Shown here piece by piece: positions 1-8,413 of a DNA stretch of 64,000 bases (the stretch's first letter is position 1; each line of letters begins with the position of its first letter). This stretch comes from Actinomycetota bacterium. GTDB taxonomy: Bacteria; Actinomycetota; Acidimicrobiia; IMCC26256; PALSA-610. The notes beneath the pieces are model-generated. The model was given only the letters and a program-made list of their open reading frames with translations, was not told the origin of the DNA and did not search any database. The position numbers were made by a program, and so were the translations under genes. Where the stretch lies: the NCBI GenBank assembly GCA_003134555.1, contig PLBO01000145.1:1-64000 (forward strand), in the 5' to 3' direction.

Positions 1-954
1 CCAGCCGCCGTAGAGGCGCCAGAGGTTGCGCACCACGAACTCGGGCTCGTCGTACACCGCGTGGAGGTACGGCCGTTCGAGCAGATGTTCGGGGGCGCGC
101 ACCGTCTGCACGATGTCGTCGAGACGCGCACCGTCGTTCATGAGCGCGAGTGTTTGCTCGACGAGGGACTCGAGCAGCTCGGCACCCTCGGTGAGCGCGC
201 GCTGCACGCGGTCGGCGCCGACGATCGGCAGTCCGTGTCCCGGAAGCAGCACCTCCGGCTCGAGCGCGGCCATCTTGCGAAACGCGATCGCCCAGTCGCG
301 GGCGTAGCGCTGGGCCTTCTGCGGATTGCCGCAGTTCGGCGAGGCCCAGATGAACATGTCGCCGGCGAACACGACCTTGCGCGCGGGCGACCACACCCAT
401 GTGGCGTCGTCGGTCTCGCCGCGGTCGTGGTACAGCTCGAACTTCTCGCCGCCCACGGTCAGCGAGAGTGTGTCGGTGTAGGTCTCGTCGGGCAGGCGGT
501 ACTTGGTGGGCCAGCGCAAGCCGGGTGCCTTGAACTGCCGTTGATTGATCACGGCGTTGTATCCCGCGGTCATGCGGTAGCGCTCGAAACGTTCGGCGAT
601 CGCTGTGTGCGCGATCACGCGCGGCGCGGGCCAGCCGTTGGTGCGCGCCTCCTCCTCGTAGAGGTCGACACCGAACACGTGGTCGATGTGGCCGTGCGTG
701 AAGACCGCCGTGTGGAGTGGGCGGCTCGACCACGTGCGGATCGTGGCGTGCACCGATTGCGCGTGGAAGACGCCGCTCGTGTCGACGATCACCAGACCTT
801 CGGCCGTATCGACCGCGGCCGAGTTGGCGAACGCATCGACGAACGCGAGGCCGGGTTGTACCTCGGCCATCTGCCCGCTGGACGCGAACGGGTGATGGGC
901 CTCGATTGGCAGCGCGCCGGTGAACAGATTGTCGGCGAGCTCGAGCAGGTCCAT
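1..954 (-). CDS. MBL-fold hydrolase, alkyl-sulfatase-like (partial, 3' end off left edge)
   Basis: Not in the ORF track because it runs off the window, but the minus-strand frame is open from ATG at 954 to base 1 (318 residues). The metallo-beta-lactamase motif THGHIDH is at about residues 86-92, followed by a GD metal ligand in VFAGDMF and a late PGHG. The visible end, NLWRLYGGW, matches the start of the dimerisation region of alkyl/aryl sulfatases of the BDS1 type, so the protein probably continues for 100 or more residues. Expected role is zinc-dependent hydrolysis of an ester (sulfate ester or similar). It diverges from a KstR-like gene; the shared 82-bp gap holds a palindromic operator, which suggests regulation by that repressor. 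Substrate unknown. The upstream frame is open, so the start could be slightly longer. Confidence 0.82.
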   Translation of the reverse strand, partial: MDLLELADNLFTGALPIEAHHPFASSGQMAEVQPGLAFVDAFANSAAVDTAEGLVIVDTSGVFHAQSVHATIRTWSSRPLHTAVFTHGHIDHVFGVDLYEEEARTNGWPAPRVIAHTAIAERFERYRMTAGYNAVINQRQFKAPGLRWPTKYRLPDETYTDTLSLTVGGEKFELYHDRGETDDATWVWSPARKVVFAGDMFIWASPNCGNPQKAQRYARDWAIAFRKMAALEPEVLLPGHGLPIVGADRVQRALTEGAELLESLVEQTLALMNDGARLDDIVQTVRAPEHLLERPYLHAVYDEPEFVVRNLWRLYGGW

Positions 955-1013
955 GGACGGAGCGTTCCACCTGGCGAACTGGGTGCGGAAATCGCCCCGC
1001 TTGCGACAAAAAT

Positions 1014-1027
1014 GAGAACGTGTTCCA
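1014..1027. promoter_or_regulatory. KstR-type operator (near match)
   Basis: The sequence GAGAACGTGTTCCA fits the KstR consensus TNNAACNNGTTNNA at every fixed position except the first T. It lies in the divergent gap between the metallo-hydrolase and the TetR gene, 9 bp before the TetR start, so it is well placed for autorepression and for control of both genes. It shares the core AACGTGTTC with the second box at 1691. Confidence 0.65.
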
Positions 1028-1036
1028 ATTCCGATC

Positions 1037-1651
1037 GTGATCATCACGGAGCCCGAACCCGAGCCTGCCGCGGAGGGGGCCTTGGCGCGCAGCCAGGCGG
1101 CTCGGCGCCGCCGGGTTCTCGATGCGACGCTGCAACTCGCGGCCGAGGGCGGTTTCGACGCGGTGCAGATGCGCGACGTCGCCGCCGCGGCCGATGTCGC
1201 GCTCGGCACCGTCTACCGCTATTTCGTCTCGAAGGAGCGGCTGCTGCTCGAGGCGATGGCCGAGCAACAAGCCGATCTGCGCGCCTATCTCGACGTGCAT
1301 CCGCCGCGCGAGGCCACGGCGGCGGCGCGGGTCGTATCCGTGCTGCGGGGCGCGAACCGGTCGCTGCGGGAATTCCCCGACGTCACCGCCGCGATGGTGC
1401 GTTCGTTCGGCACCGCGCAGATCGAGAACGCCGACATCGTCCGCCGTGTCACCGAGATCATGACGGCGATCATCACGAGCGCGATCCACGCGCCCGAGCG
1501 CCGGGCGGCGACCGAGCGAGAGGTGCGGGTCGCGCGCATCCTCATGCAGGTGTGGCTCTCGTCGCTCAACGGCTGGGTGTGCGGTGTGGACGGGCCGGAT
1601 CGGGTCGACGACGACCTCGCGGCCGCGGCGGAGCTGTTACTCGGCGAGTAG
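1037..1651 (+). CDS. TetR/AcrR family regulator, KstR-like
   Basis: A 204-residue TetR protein with a GTG start. The N-terminal DNA-binding domain contains RRRRVLDATLQLAAEGGF and the HTH MRDVAAAADVALGTVYRYF at about residues 45-63; this closely resembles mycobacterial KstR (ILDAT..A..GGY.AVQMR.VA..ADVA.GTLYRYF), as does the C-terminal block RVARILMQVWLSSLNGW. KstR represses steroid-degradation genes and is released by a steroid CoA thioester. A palindromic operator precedes it and a perfect one precedes the next gene, an acyl-CoA synthetase. No clear Shine-Dalgarno is seen, and the operator is only 9 bp upstream, so a leaderless transcript is likely. The effector is inferred from family resemblance only. 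Confidence 0.88.
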   Translation: MIITEPEPEPAAEGALARSQAARRRRVLDATLQLAAEGGFDAVQMRDVAAAADVALGTVYRYFVSKERLLLEAMAEQQADLRAYLDVHPPREATAAARVVSVLRGANRSLREFPDVTAAMVRSFGTAQIENADIVRRVTEIMTAIITSAIHAPERRAATEREVRVARILMQVWLSSLNGWVCGVDGPDRVDDDLAAAAELLLGE

Positions 1652-1654
1652 GCA

Positions 1655-1672
1655 GGGCTTGGGCTTGGGCTT
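1655..1672 (+). repeat. GGGCTT triplet repeat in 3' gap
   Basis: Three perfect GGGCTT units just after the TetR stop codon and before the operator at 1691. It is short and probably slippage-derived; no function can be assigned. Confidence 0.5.
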
Positions 1673-1690
1673 GGGCGTTGGCGTCGCAAG

Positions 1691-1704
1691 TGAAACGTGT
1701 TCTA
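1691..1704. promoter_or_regulatory. KstR-type operator (perfect match)
   Basis: TGAAACGTGTTCTA matches the KstR consensus TNNAACNNGTTNNA at all fixed positions. It ends 11 bp before the ATG of the acyl-CoA synthetase, where a repressor would block a leaderless or short-leader promoter. Confidence 0.75.
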
Positions 1705-1715
1705 CTTTCGGGCGG

Positions 1716-3356
1716 ATGCCCACGCGCCACTTCAACCTCGCCGACCTGTTCGAGCTCGCTGTCGACAAGGTGCCCGACCGCCTCGCCCTGGCGGATCCCC
1801 GCCGCGAGGTGACGTACCGCGAGCTCGACGAGCGCGCCAACCGGCTCGCCCACACGCTCGCCGGCCTCGGCGTGCAGGCCGGCGACCACGTCGGCATTCT
1901 CGCCACGAACTGCATCGAGTGGGTCGAGTCGCTGTTCGCGATCTACAAGATCCGCGCCAGCGCGGTGAACATCAACTTCCGCTACGTCGAGGAGGAGCTG
2001 CGCTACCTCTTCGAGAACTCCGACATCGTCGCGTGCATCTACCAACGCGAGTACGGGCCGCTCGTCGCCGCGTCGCGATCGGCCCAGCCCCGCCTGCAGC
2101 ATTTCGTCCGGATCGAGTGGAACGAGTCGACTGCCGACGATGCCGCCCTCGACCCGCTCGAGTTCGAGGCGGCGATGGCGGCGGGCTCGCCCGTGCGCAA
2201 TTTCCCCGAGCGCTCCGACGACGACCTCTACCTGCTCTACACGGGCGGGACCACCGGCATGCCCAAGGGTGTGATGTGGCGCCAAGAGGACGTGTACTTC
2301 GCGCTCGGCGGCGGCATCGACGTGTTCACCAACGAACGGGTTCCGGCGCCCGCGACGGCGAGCGAGAAGATCGACGCTGCGCAACCGCGTGGTCTCGTGA
2401 TGATCATCCTGCCGCCGTTCATGCACGGCGCGGGTCAGTTCTCCTTGTACCGGACGCTCTTCGAGGGCAACTGCGCGGTGATCCCCGCGCGATTCGAACC
2501 CGAAGAGGTATGGCGCACCGTCGAGAAGTACGGCGTGAACGTCATGCAGGTGACGGGCGACGCGATGGCGCGCCCACTCGCCGACACGCTCGAACGCCTC
2601 CAAGGTCAGGTCGACGTCTCGTCGCTCGTGTCGTTCGGCAGCACGGCGGCGATCTTCTCGCAAACGGTGAAGGAACAACTTCAGGCACTGCTCCCCGAAT
2701 ATCTCGTGATGACCGATTCGATCGGCTCCACCGAGACCGGGATGAACGGGATCCGTCTCGTGCAAAAGGGCGACGCGCCGAAGGAGGGCATCACGAGCGT
2801 GCAGGCGGCGGCCGATTCCGTGGTGCTCGACGACGACTTCGAACCGGTCGCGCCGGGTTCCGGAGTTGTCGGATTGCTCGCGCGTGGCGGCAACATCCCG
2901 CTCGGCTACTACAACGATCCGGTGAAGACGGCGGAAACCTTCGTCACCGACCCTCGAGGTCGTCGTTGGTCGATCCCCGGCGACTTCGCGCGTGTCGAAG
3001 CCGACGGTCGCATCACGTTGCTCGGTCGTGGGTCGGTTTCCATCAATTCGGGCGGCGAAAAGATTTATCCCGAGGAGGTCGAGGGCGCGCTGAAGTCGCA
3101 CCCAGACGTGTACGACGTCCTGGTGGTCGGCGTGTCCGACGAGCGCTGGGGCGAACGCGTATGTGCGTTGTTGCAACCGCGGCCCGGGCGTGCGCCCGGT
3201 CTCGAGGAGCTACGCGAGCACTGCCGGGGCCGCATCGCCGCCTACAAGATCCCGCGTGAGGTGCTGTTGGTCGACGAAGTTCCGCGGCTCCCCAACGGAA
3301 AACCCGACTACCGGTCCGCCAAGGAGCAGGCGAAGCAACGCGCGCGCGACATCTGA
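1716..3356 (+). CDS. fadD19: Acyl-CoA synthetase, FadD19-like (steroid side-chain or fatty acid ligase)
   Basis: An ATP-dependent acyl-CoA synthetase of 546 residues. The P-loop YLLYTGGTTGMPKGVMWR is at about 172-189, the motif DSIGSTETG is in the middle, and the C-terminal domain carries GRGSVSINSGGEKIYPEEVE and the PNGKPDYR lysine segment. The N-terminus (FNLADLFELAVDKVPDR), the NINFRYVEEELRYLFENSD block and the C-terminal blocks closely parallel mycobacterial FadD19, which activates C24 steroid side chains. The track ORF starts at 1584, but that start lies inside the TetR gene; ATG 1716 gives the FadD19-like N-terminus and follows the operator directly. The KstR-type box predicts derepression during steroid or related lipid growth. 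The exact substrate is inferred. Confidence 0.87.
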   Translation: MPTRHFNLADLFELAVDKVPDRLALADPRREVTYRELDERANRLAHTLAGLGVQAGDHVGILATNCIEWVESLFAIYKIRASAVNINFRYVEEELRYLFENSDIVACIYQREYGPLVAASRSAQPRLQHFVRIEWNESTADDAALDPLEFEAAMAAGSPVRNFPERSDDDLYLLYTGGTTGMPKGVMWRQEDVYFALGGGIDVFTNERVPAPATASEKIDAAQPRGLVMIILPPFMHGAGQFSLYRTLFEGNCAVIPARFEPEEVWRTVEKYGVNVMQVTGDAMARPLADTLERLQGQVDVSSLVSFGSTAAIFSQTVKEQLQALLPEYLVMTDSIGSTETGMNGIRLVQKGDAPKEGITSVQAAADSVVLDDDFEPVAPGSGVVGLLARGGNIPLGYYNDPVKTAETFVTDPRGRRWSIPGDFARVEADGRITLLGRGSVSINSGGEKIYPEEVEGALKSHPDVYDVLVVGVSDERWGERVCALLQPRPGRAPGLEELREHCRGRIAAYKIPREVLLVDEVPRLPNGKPDYRSAKEQAKQRARDI

Positions 3357-3435
3357 GGGCCGCGCATTTGGTCTACGGTGAATCGGTCCGATCCTGCTGA
3401 TGCCGCGGGTCCCGGCGACCGATCGGAATGTCGCA

Positions 3436-4926
3436 ATGACTCCTCGCAAGCTTCACTGTCTCGCTGCGCTTGCAGCGTTCCTCTTCACGGTCGCGCCGCT
3501 CGCGGCCTCTGTCGCGACCGCGAGCTCCGCCGCGGCCGACACGACCACGCACACACCGGTCCTGGGACCAAGCCTGCTGACTGCCGACCAGCTCTCGGCC
3601 TGGTACCACCGCCACAGCGGGGTGACTCCGAGGATCCCGGCCTTCGGCGGACATCCCGCGGGCGATGTCGCCGCGCTCGCGCAGGTCTTCATCGACGACG
3701 GCAGGGCCGAAGGCGTTCGCGGAGACATCGCGTTCGTGCAATCGCAACTCGAGACCGGTTGGCTCGGGTTCATCGGTTCGCAGATCCCGCCCGACGCTTA
3801 CAACTACGCCGGCATCTACGCCTTCGACGGACGCACCGGTCTTGCGAACTGCGCGCAGGGCGACACCGCGCCGAGCCGTTGCATGGGAACTCCGCAGCAC
3901 GGCGTCGGGATGCAGATCCAACTCCTGCGCAGCTACGCGGATCCCTCGGCGACGACGGCCCCGAACCGCCTCATCTCCGCGCCGTCGGATCGAGCCGGAA
4001 AGGCTCCGCTGTGGGAGTACTTCGGAGGTCACGACTGCCCGTGCGGCAAGTTGATCTGGGCATCGGCCACCGGCTACGGCCTGCGCATCCTTCAGATGTA
4101 CTCGCAAGCGCTCGTCGAAAGCGGCATGCCGGGCGCGTGCATCGCGTACGCACCTCCTGTCGCGGGCGCGACGTCGGGTACGGGGTATTGGGACGTCACG
4201 AACGACTCCGTCGTCCACCCGTTCGGCGACGCGCGGTTCCTCGGCGATACGCGTCACATCAGGCTGAACTTGCCGCTCACCGGCGGTGAGTCGCTCAAGG
4301 GCGGAAGCGGTTACTGGCTGCTCGCGCGCGACGGCGGCATCTTCTCGTACGGCGGCGCGCACTTCTACGGCTCGACCGGCGGCTTCCGGCTCAACAAGCC
4401 GGTGAACGGCATGGAACGCACGATCAACAACGGCGGCTATTGGCTCGTCGCCGACGACGGCGGAATCTTCTCGTTCGGGAACGCGCGCTTCCTCGGCTCC
4501 ATGGGTGGTTCCCACCTGAACAAGCCCGTCCTCGGCATGGAGCGCACGCCGAGCGGAAAGGGCTACTGGCTCTTCGCTTCCGACGGCGGCGTCTTCAGCT
4601 ACGGCGACGCGAAGTTCTTCGGCTCGCTCGGCGGAACCAAGCTCTCGTACCCGGTCGTGTCCATGCAACGCACCGCGACCGGCCGCGGTTACTGGATGAT
4701 GACGCTCGACGGGCGCGTGTTCCGCTTCGGCGACGCGCGTGGCCTCGGCGACATCGGCGGCTGCACGAACTACTTCGGTGCGGCGCGGATGCTCGTGACT
4801 CCCGACGGCGGGGGCTACTGGATCGCGACCAACAACGGCAACATCGTCGCGTTCGGCAATGCCAAGCACCTCGGGTTCCCGGCGAGCGTCGGCGGCACGA
4901 CAATCGCCCTGCTCGCCTCGAAGTGA
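3436..4926 (+). CDS. Secreted glucosaminidase-like protein with C-terminal GYW repeats
   Basis: A 496-residue secreted protein. The start at ATG 3436 puts a typical signal peptide (MTPRKLHCLAALAAFLF, ending near SSAAAD) at the N-terminus. Residues of about 60-230 resemble the glucosaminidase (FlgJ/LytG) fold, with the catalytic-type LETGW and a following YNYAGIYAF. The second half is six degenerate repeats of about 42 residues (GYW....DGGIFSFG.A.FLGS.GG..LNKPV.GM), a propeller-like repeat family often seen on cell-surface proteins of Acidimicrobiia. A role in peptidoglycan cleavage at the cell surface is likely; the repeats may bind wall or carbohydrate. It stands alone, upstream of the thiamine riboswitch. 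Confidence 0.8.
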   Translation: MTPRKLHCLAALAAFLFTVAPLAASVATASSAAADTTTHTPVLGPSLLTADQLSAWYHRHSGVTPRIPAFGGHPAGDVAALAQVFIDDGRAEGVRGDIAFVQSQLETGWLGFIGSQIPPDAYNYAGIYAFDGRTGLANCAQGDTAPSRCMGTPQHGVGMQIQLLRSYADPSATTAPNRLISAPSDRAGKAPLWEYFGGHDCPCGKLIWASATGYGLRILQMYSQALVESGMPGACIAYAPPVAGATSGTGYWDVTNDSVVHPFGDARFLGDTRHIRLNLPLTGGESLKGGSGYWLLARDGGIFSYGGAHFYGSTGGFRLNKPVNGMERTINNGGYWLVADDGGIFSFGNARFLGSMGGSHLNKPVLGMERTPSGKGYWLFASDGGVFSYGDAKFFGSLGGTKLSYPVVSMQRTATGRGYWMMTLDGRVFRFGDARGLGDIGGCTNYFGAARMLVTPDGGGYWIATNNGNIVAFGNAKHLGFPASVGGTTIALLASK

Positions 4927-4952
4927 CGCGGTAGTCTCCGCCCGACAACACA

Positions 4953-5058
4953 CCCACGGGGAGCTCGGGGGATACCGGGCTGAGAGGGTGGCATGCGCAC
5001 GAAGCGCCCTGCCGCCGACCCCTCGAACCTGCACCGGGTAATTCCGGCGGAGGGAGGG
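4953..5058 (+). promoter_or_regulatory. TPP riboswitch (THI element)
   Basis: The hallmark segments are present in order: CGGGGAGC at 4957, the CTGAGA loop at 4980-4985, GAACCTG at 5025-5031, CCGGGTAAT...CCGG (P4/P5), and the closing AGGGA at 5051-5055. Short P1 pairing is CCC 4953-4955 with GGG 5056-5058. The 3' strand GGAGGGAGGG doubles as the Shine-Dalgarno of the next gene, so TPP binding should hide the ribosome binding site. It precedes thiamine pyrophosphokinase and ThiBPQ, which is the expected regulon. Confidence 0.93.
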
Positions 5059-5721
5059 ATGCGCGTGACACGCGCCGCCATCGTGCTCGCCGGAGGCGAC
5101 CCGGTCGAGCCCGATCTTCGGACACTGTTGCCCGACGGGGCCGTCGTCGTGGCCGCCGACTCGGGTCTACATCAAGCCGAACTGCTCGGGTTGCGGGTCG
5201 ACTACGTCGTGGGCGATCTCGATTCGGCCGATCCGGCCGCGGTGGAGCGTGCCCGCGCCGCCGGCGCGGTCATCGAACGTCATCCGGTCGACAAGGACGC
5301 GACCGACCTCGAGCTTGCGTTCGACCTGGCGCGCGACCGGGGCGCCGTGCGCATCACGGTCGTAGGTGGCGCGGGCGGCCGGCTCGATCACTTTCTGGCC
5401 AACGTCGCGTTGCTGGCGTCGCCCCGATTCGCCGACCTCGAGATCGACGCCCGGCTGGGCGACGCGTATGTCGTGGTGGTGCAGGGTGGCCGGCTGCCCC
5501 GCGTGATGACGGGCGCCGCGGGTTCGCTGGTCACGCTGCTCCCGGTGGGTGGTGACGCGTCCGGCATCACCACGATCGGGCTGCAGTTTCCCCTGCGCGG
5601 TGCGACCTTGCGGCCCGGAACGTCGCGTGGTTTGAGCAACGTGCTCCTCGGCGAACAGGCGTCGGTCGCGCTCGACCAAGGAACGTTGCTCGTGATCCAA
5701 GCCTTCGGAGGTGCACTGTGA
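5059..5721 (+). CDS. thiN: Thiamine pyrophosphokinase
   Basis: Transfers pyrophosphate from ATP to thiamine to give thiamine diphosphate. The 220-residue protein shows the family blocks AADSGLHQAELLGL, VGDLDS (51-56), DKDATDLE (78-85) and GGRLDH (106-111), and a C-terminal LRGATLRPGTSRGLSN block. The track ORF begins at 4993 inside the riboswitch; translation must begin at ATG 5059 or GTG 5065, because the aptamer 3' end supplies the Shine-Dalgarno. The first gene of a riboswitch-controlled operon, it overlaps the next gene by 4 nt. Together with ThiBPQ this is thiamine salvage rather than synthesis. Confidence 0.93.
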   Translation: MRVTRAAIVLAGGDPVEPDLRTLLPDGAVVVAADSGLHQAELLGLRVDYVVGDLDSADPAAVERARAAGAVIERHPVDKDATDLELAFDLARDRGAVRITVVGGAGGRLDHFLANVALLASPRFADLEIDARLGDAYVVVVQGGRLPRVMTGAAGSLVTLLPVGGDASGITTIGLQFPLRGATLRPGTSRGLSNVLLGEQASVALDQGTLLVIQAFGGAL

Positions 5722-6800
5722 AGCGCGTTCTCGTCGCGGCCGCGGCCGCGGTTGTCGTCGCGGCCGGGTGCGGGAGCAGTGCCAAACACGCGGCGCCATC
5801 CGGCCCGGCATCGTCGACGGTCCCGCCTCGCATCACGACGGTCACGCTGCTCACGCACAGTTCGTTCGCGGCGTCGAAGGCCGTGCTGGCCGACTTCACC
5901 AGACAGACGGGCTACAAGCTCAAGATCGTCCAGCCCAGCGACGCGGGGGTGATGGTCAACGAGGCGATTCTTCGCAAGAAGAATCCCGTCGCCGACGCGT
6001 TGTTCGGTGTCGACAACACGTTCCTCACGCGTGCACTCGACGCCGGGATCTTCGACCCATATGTCGCCCATGGTCTCGACACGGTGCGCGCGGCACTCCA
6101 GGCCGACCCGCAACATCGCGTGACACCGATCGACGAGAGCAACGTGTGTGTCGACGCGGACACGTCGTGGTTCGGTCACGACGGTCGACCGCCGGCGCCG
6201 ACGTCGCTCGACGACTTGATCGACCCGCGCTACAAGAACCTGATGGTGGTCGAGAACGCGTCGACGTCGTCACCGGGGCTCGCCTTCCTGCTGGCCACGA
6301 TCGCCGCGAAGGGTGACAGCGGTTGGAAGGCGTACTGGAGCGCGCTGCGCAAGAACGGCGTGCGCGTCGACGACGATTGGACGCAGGCCTACCAGAATGA
6401 CTTCACCGCGGGCGGCGCAAAGGGCGACCGGCCGATCGTCGTCTCGTACGGCTCCGACCCGGCCGCCGACGTCCTGGGCTCGAGTCCGCACCGCGACACG
6501 CCGCATGTCGAGGTGATCGAGTCGAGCTGCTTCCGGCAGGTGGAGTTCGCCGGTGTCCTGCACGGAGCGCGCAACGTTCCCGGCGCGCAGGCGCTGGTCG
6601 ACTTCATGTTGTCCCGTCGTTTCCAGGAGGACATGCCGCTTCAGATGTACGTGAATCCGATCGTGTCGGGTGCGAAGCTCCCCGCGGTGTTCACGAAGTG
6701 GGCGGTGGATCCGGCGCACCCCTACTCGATCGATCCCGCGACGATCTCCGCGAAGCGCAACGACTGGATCAAGGAGTGGACCGACCTCGTGGTGCATTGA
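5718..6800 (+). CDS. thiB: Thiamine ABC transporter substrate-binding lipoprotein
   Basis: A 360-residue lipoprotein: short basic start MKRVL, hydrophobic run and lipobox VVAAGC with the lipidated Cys at about 18. The mature part reads like the ThiB branch of iron/thiamine/2-aminoethylphosphonate binding proteins (TVTLLTHSSFAASKAVLADF, ALFGVDNTFLTRALDAG, VENASTSSPGLAFLL). GTG start overlaps the thiN stop by 4 nt, indicating translational coupling. Its position between thiN and a fused permease/ATPase pair under a TPP riboswitch makes thiamine or its phosphates the likely ligand. It ends in a 1-nt overlap with thiP. Confidence 0.9.
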   Translation: MKRVLVAAAAAVVVAAGCGSSAKHAAPSGPASSTVPPRITTVTLLTHSSFAASKAVLADFTRQTGYKLKIVQPSDAGVMVNEAILRKKNPVADALFGVDNTFLTRALDAGIFDPYVAHGLDTVRAALQADPQHRVTPIDESNVCVDADTSWFGHDGRPPAPTSLDDLIDPRYKNLMVVENASTSSPGLAFLLATIAAKGDSGWKAYWSALRKNGVRVDDDWTQAYQNDFTAGGAKGDRPIVVSYGSDPAADVLGSSPHRDTPHVEVIESSCFRQVEFAGVLHGARNVPGAQALVDFMLSRRFQEDMPLQMYVNPIVSGAKLPAVFTKWAVDPAHPYSIDPATISAKRNDWIKEWTDLVVH

Positions 6801-8413
6801 TGCGCGTCGGTCGCGCGGGGCGTATTGCGCAGGTTGCGGTTCCGCTCGGCTTTCTCGCGCTGTTCTTCGGATGGCCGCTCGGGGCGATCTTTGCCCATTC
6901 GCTGCGGGCCGGAGCGATCGCCGACGTGGTCACCGACCCCTTCCTCCGGCGAGTCGCGTGGTTCACGCTGTGGCAGGCGGTGCTGTCGACGATCCTGACG
7001 CTGGCGGTCGGACTTCCGGCCGCCTACGCGGTGGCGCGCTACGAGTTTCCCGGGCGGCGGGCATTCCGGGCGTTCGTGACGGTGCCGTTCGTACTGCCGA
7101 CGGTTGTGGTCTCGACCGCGTTCCTCGCGTTGTTGGGGTCGGATGGCCCGCTCGCGTTCCTGCATTGGCGGCCGGGCGTCGCACCCATGCTGATTGCGCA
7201 CGTCTTCTTCAACGTCGCGGTCGTGGTGCGAACTGTCGGCGGGTTCTGGGCGAATCTCGATCGCCGTCGAGAGGAGGCGGCCCGCATGCTCGGCGCGTCG
7301 CGCCGGCGAGCCTTTGTCCACGTCACCTTGCCGTTGCTCGCGCCGTCGATCATCGCGGCGGCTTCGATCGTGTTCCTGTTCACGTTCACCTCGTTCGGCG
7401 TCGCGCTGCTGCTCGCGGGTCCGGCGCACGCGACCCTCGAGGTCGAGATCTACCGCCAAGCCGTCGACGTCCCCGACCTGCAGACAGCAGCTGCGCTCGC
7501 GCTCGCGCAGATCGTCGCGGTGCTCGCAGTGATGTTCGCGCTCGCGCGCGCCCAGGAACGGCGCGCGGTTGCACAGCGACTGGTCGGCGCGGCCGACGCG
7601 GCCCGGCGCCCGCGCGGCCGGGAGAAGATCGTGGTGGGTGGGATTCTCGCCGGCACGACCCTCTTCCTCGGCACGCCGCTGGCAGTGTTGGCGTGGCGAT
7701 CGCTGCATGTCGGCGGACGGTGGAGCATTGGTTCGTACCGGGCCCTCGGTACGAGCGCGTCGACGAGCACGCTCTTCGTCTCTCCGTGGGCGGCGGTGCG
7801 TAACTCGGTCGAGTTCGCCGCGATAGCGACGCTGATCGCGCTGGTCGTCGGCGGTTTGGCCGCGGTTGCGATCGCGGCCCGACCGGGTCGGGCGACCCGC
7901 ACGATGGACGCGTTCCTCATGCTGCCGCTCGGGACATCGGCGGTCACGGTCGGATTCGGTTTCCTGCTCGCGACCGAGAATGCGCCGCGCAGCATCGCGA
8001 ACTCGCCGCTGCTCGTCCCGATCGCGCACGCGGTCGTTGCCATCCCGTTCGTCGTGCGCGCAGTTGTGCCGGTGCTACGCAGCATCGATCCACGGCTTCG
8101 GGACGCGGCGACGATGCTCGGTGCGGGGCCGCGACGCGTCTGGCGCGAGGTCGACCTGCCGATCGTTGCCCGCGCGTTCGCGGTGGCGGCCGGGTTCTGC
8201 GCCGCGGTGTCGTTGGGCGAGTTCGGCGCGACCTTGTTCATCGCCCGCCCGGATTGGCCGACGGTGCCGATCGCGATCCAGCGCTTTCTCGGGAAACCCG
8301 GCCAGATCTATTTCGACCAGGCACTCGCGATGTCGGTGATCCTGATGGTGTTGACCGGCGTGGTGGTCTTCGCGATCGAGCGGGTGCGTGTGCGCGAGCT
8401 CGGAGAGCTGTAG
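6800..8413 (+). CDS. thiP: Thiamine ABC transporter permease
   Basis: A 537-residue membrane protein built as two fused binding-protein-dependent permease halves of about six segments each, as in ThiP. Each half carries an EAA-type loop: EEAARMLGASRRRAFVHV in the first and RDAATMLGAGPRRVWREV in the second. The ATG at 6800 overlaps the thiB stop by one base (TGATG); the longer track start at 6698 lies inside thiB. The next gene, the ATPase, follows with no gap. The pore passes thiamine delivered by ThiB. Confidence 0.92.
   Translation: MRVGRAGRIAQVAVPLGFLALFFGWPLGAIFAHSLRAGAIADVVTDPFLRRVAWFTLWQAVLSTILTLAVGLPAAYAVARYEFPGRRAFRAFVTVPFVLPTVVVSTAFLALLGSDGPLAFLHWRPGVAPMLIAHVFFNVAVVVRTVGGFWANLDRRREEAARMLGASRRRAFVHVTLPLLAPSIIAAASIVFLFTFTSFGVALLLAGPAHATLEVEIYRQAVDVPDLQTAAALALAQIVAVLAVMFALARAQERRAVAQRLVGAADAARRPRGREKIVVGGILAGTTLFLGTPLAVLAWRSLHVGGRWSIGSYRALGTSASTSTLFVSPWAAVRNSVEFAAIATLIALVVGGLAAVAIAARPGRATRTMDAFLMLPLGTSAVTVGFGFLLATENAPRSIANSPLLVPIAHAVVAIPFVVRAVVPVLRSIDPRLRDAATMLGAGPRRVWREVDLPIVARAFAVAAGFCAAVSLGEFGATLFIARPDWPTVPIAIQRFLGKPGQIYFDQALAMSVILMVLTGVVVFAIERVRVRELGEL

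Noticed and set aside
61-1812. A 583-residue plus-strand ORF across the left edge
   Set aside because: It overlaps the metallo-hydrolase on the opposite strand and the real TetR gene in another frame; low-complexity Arg/Gly/Ala tail.
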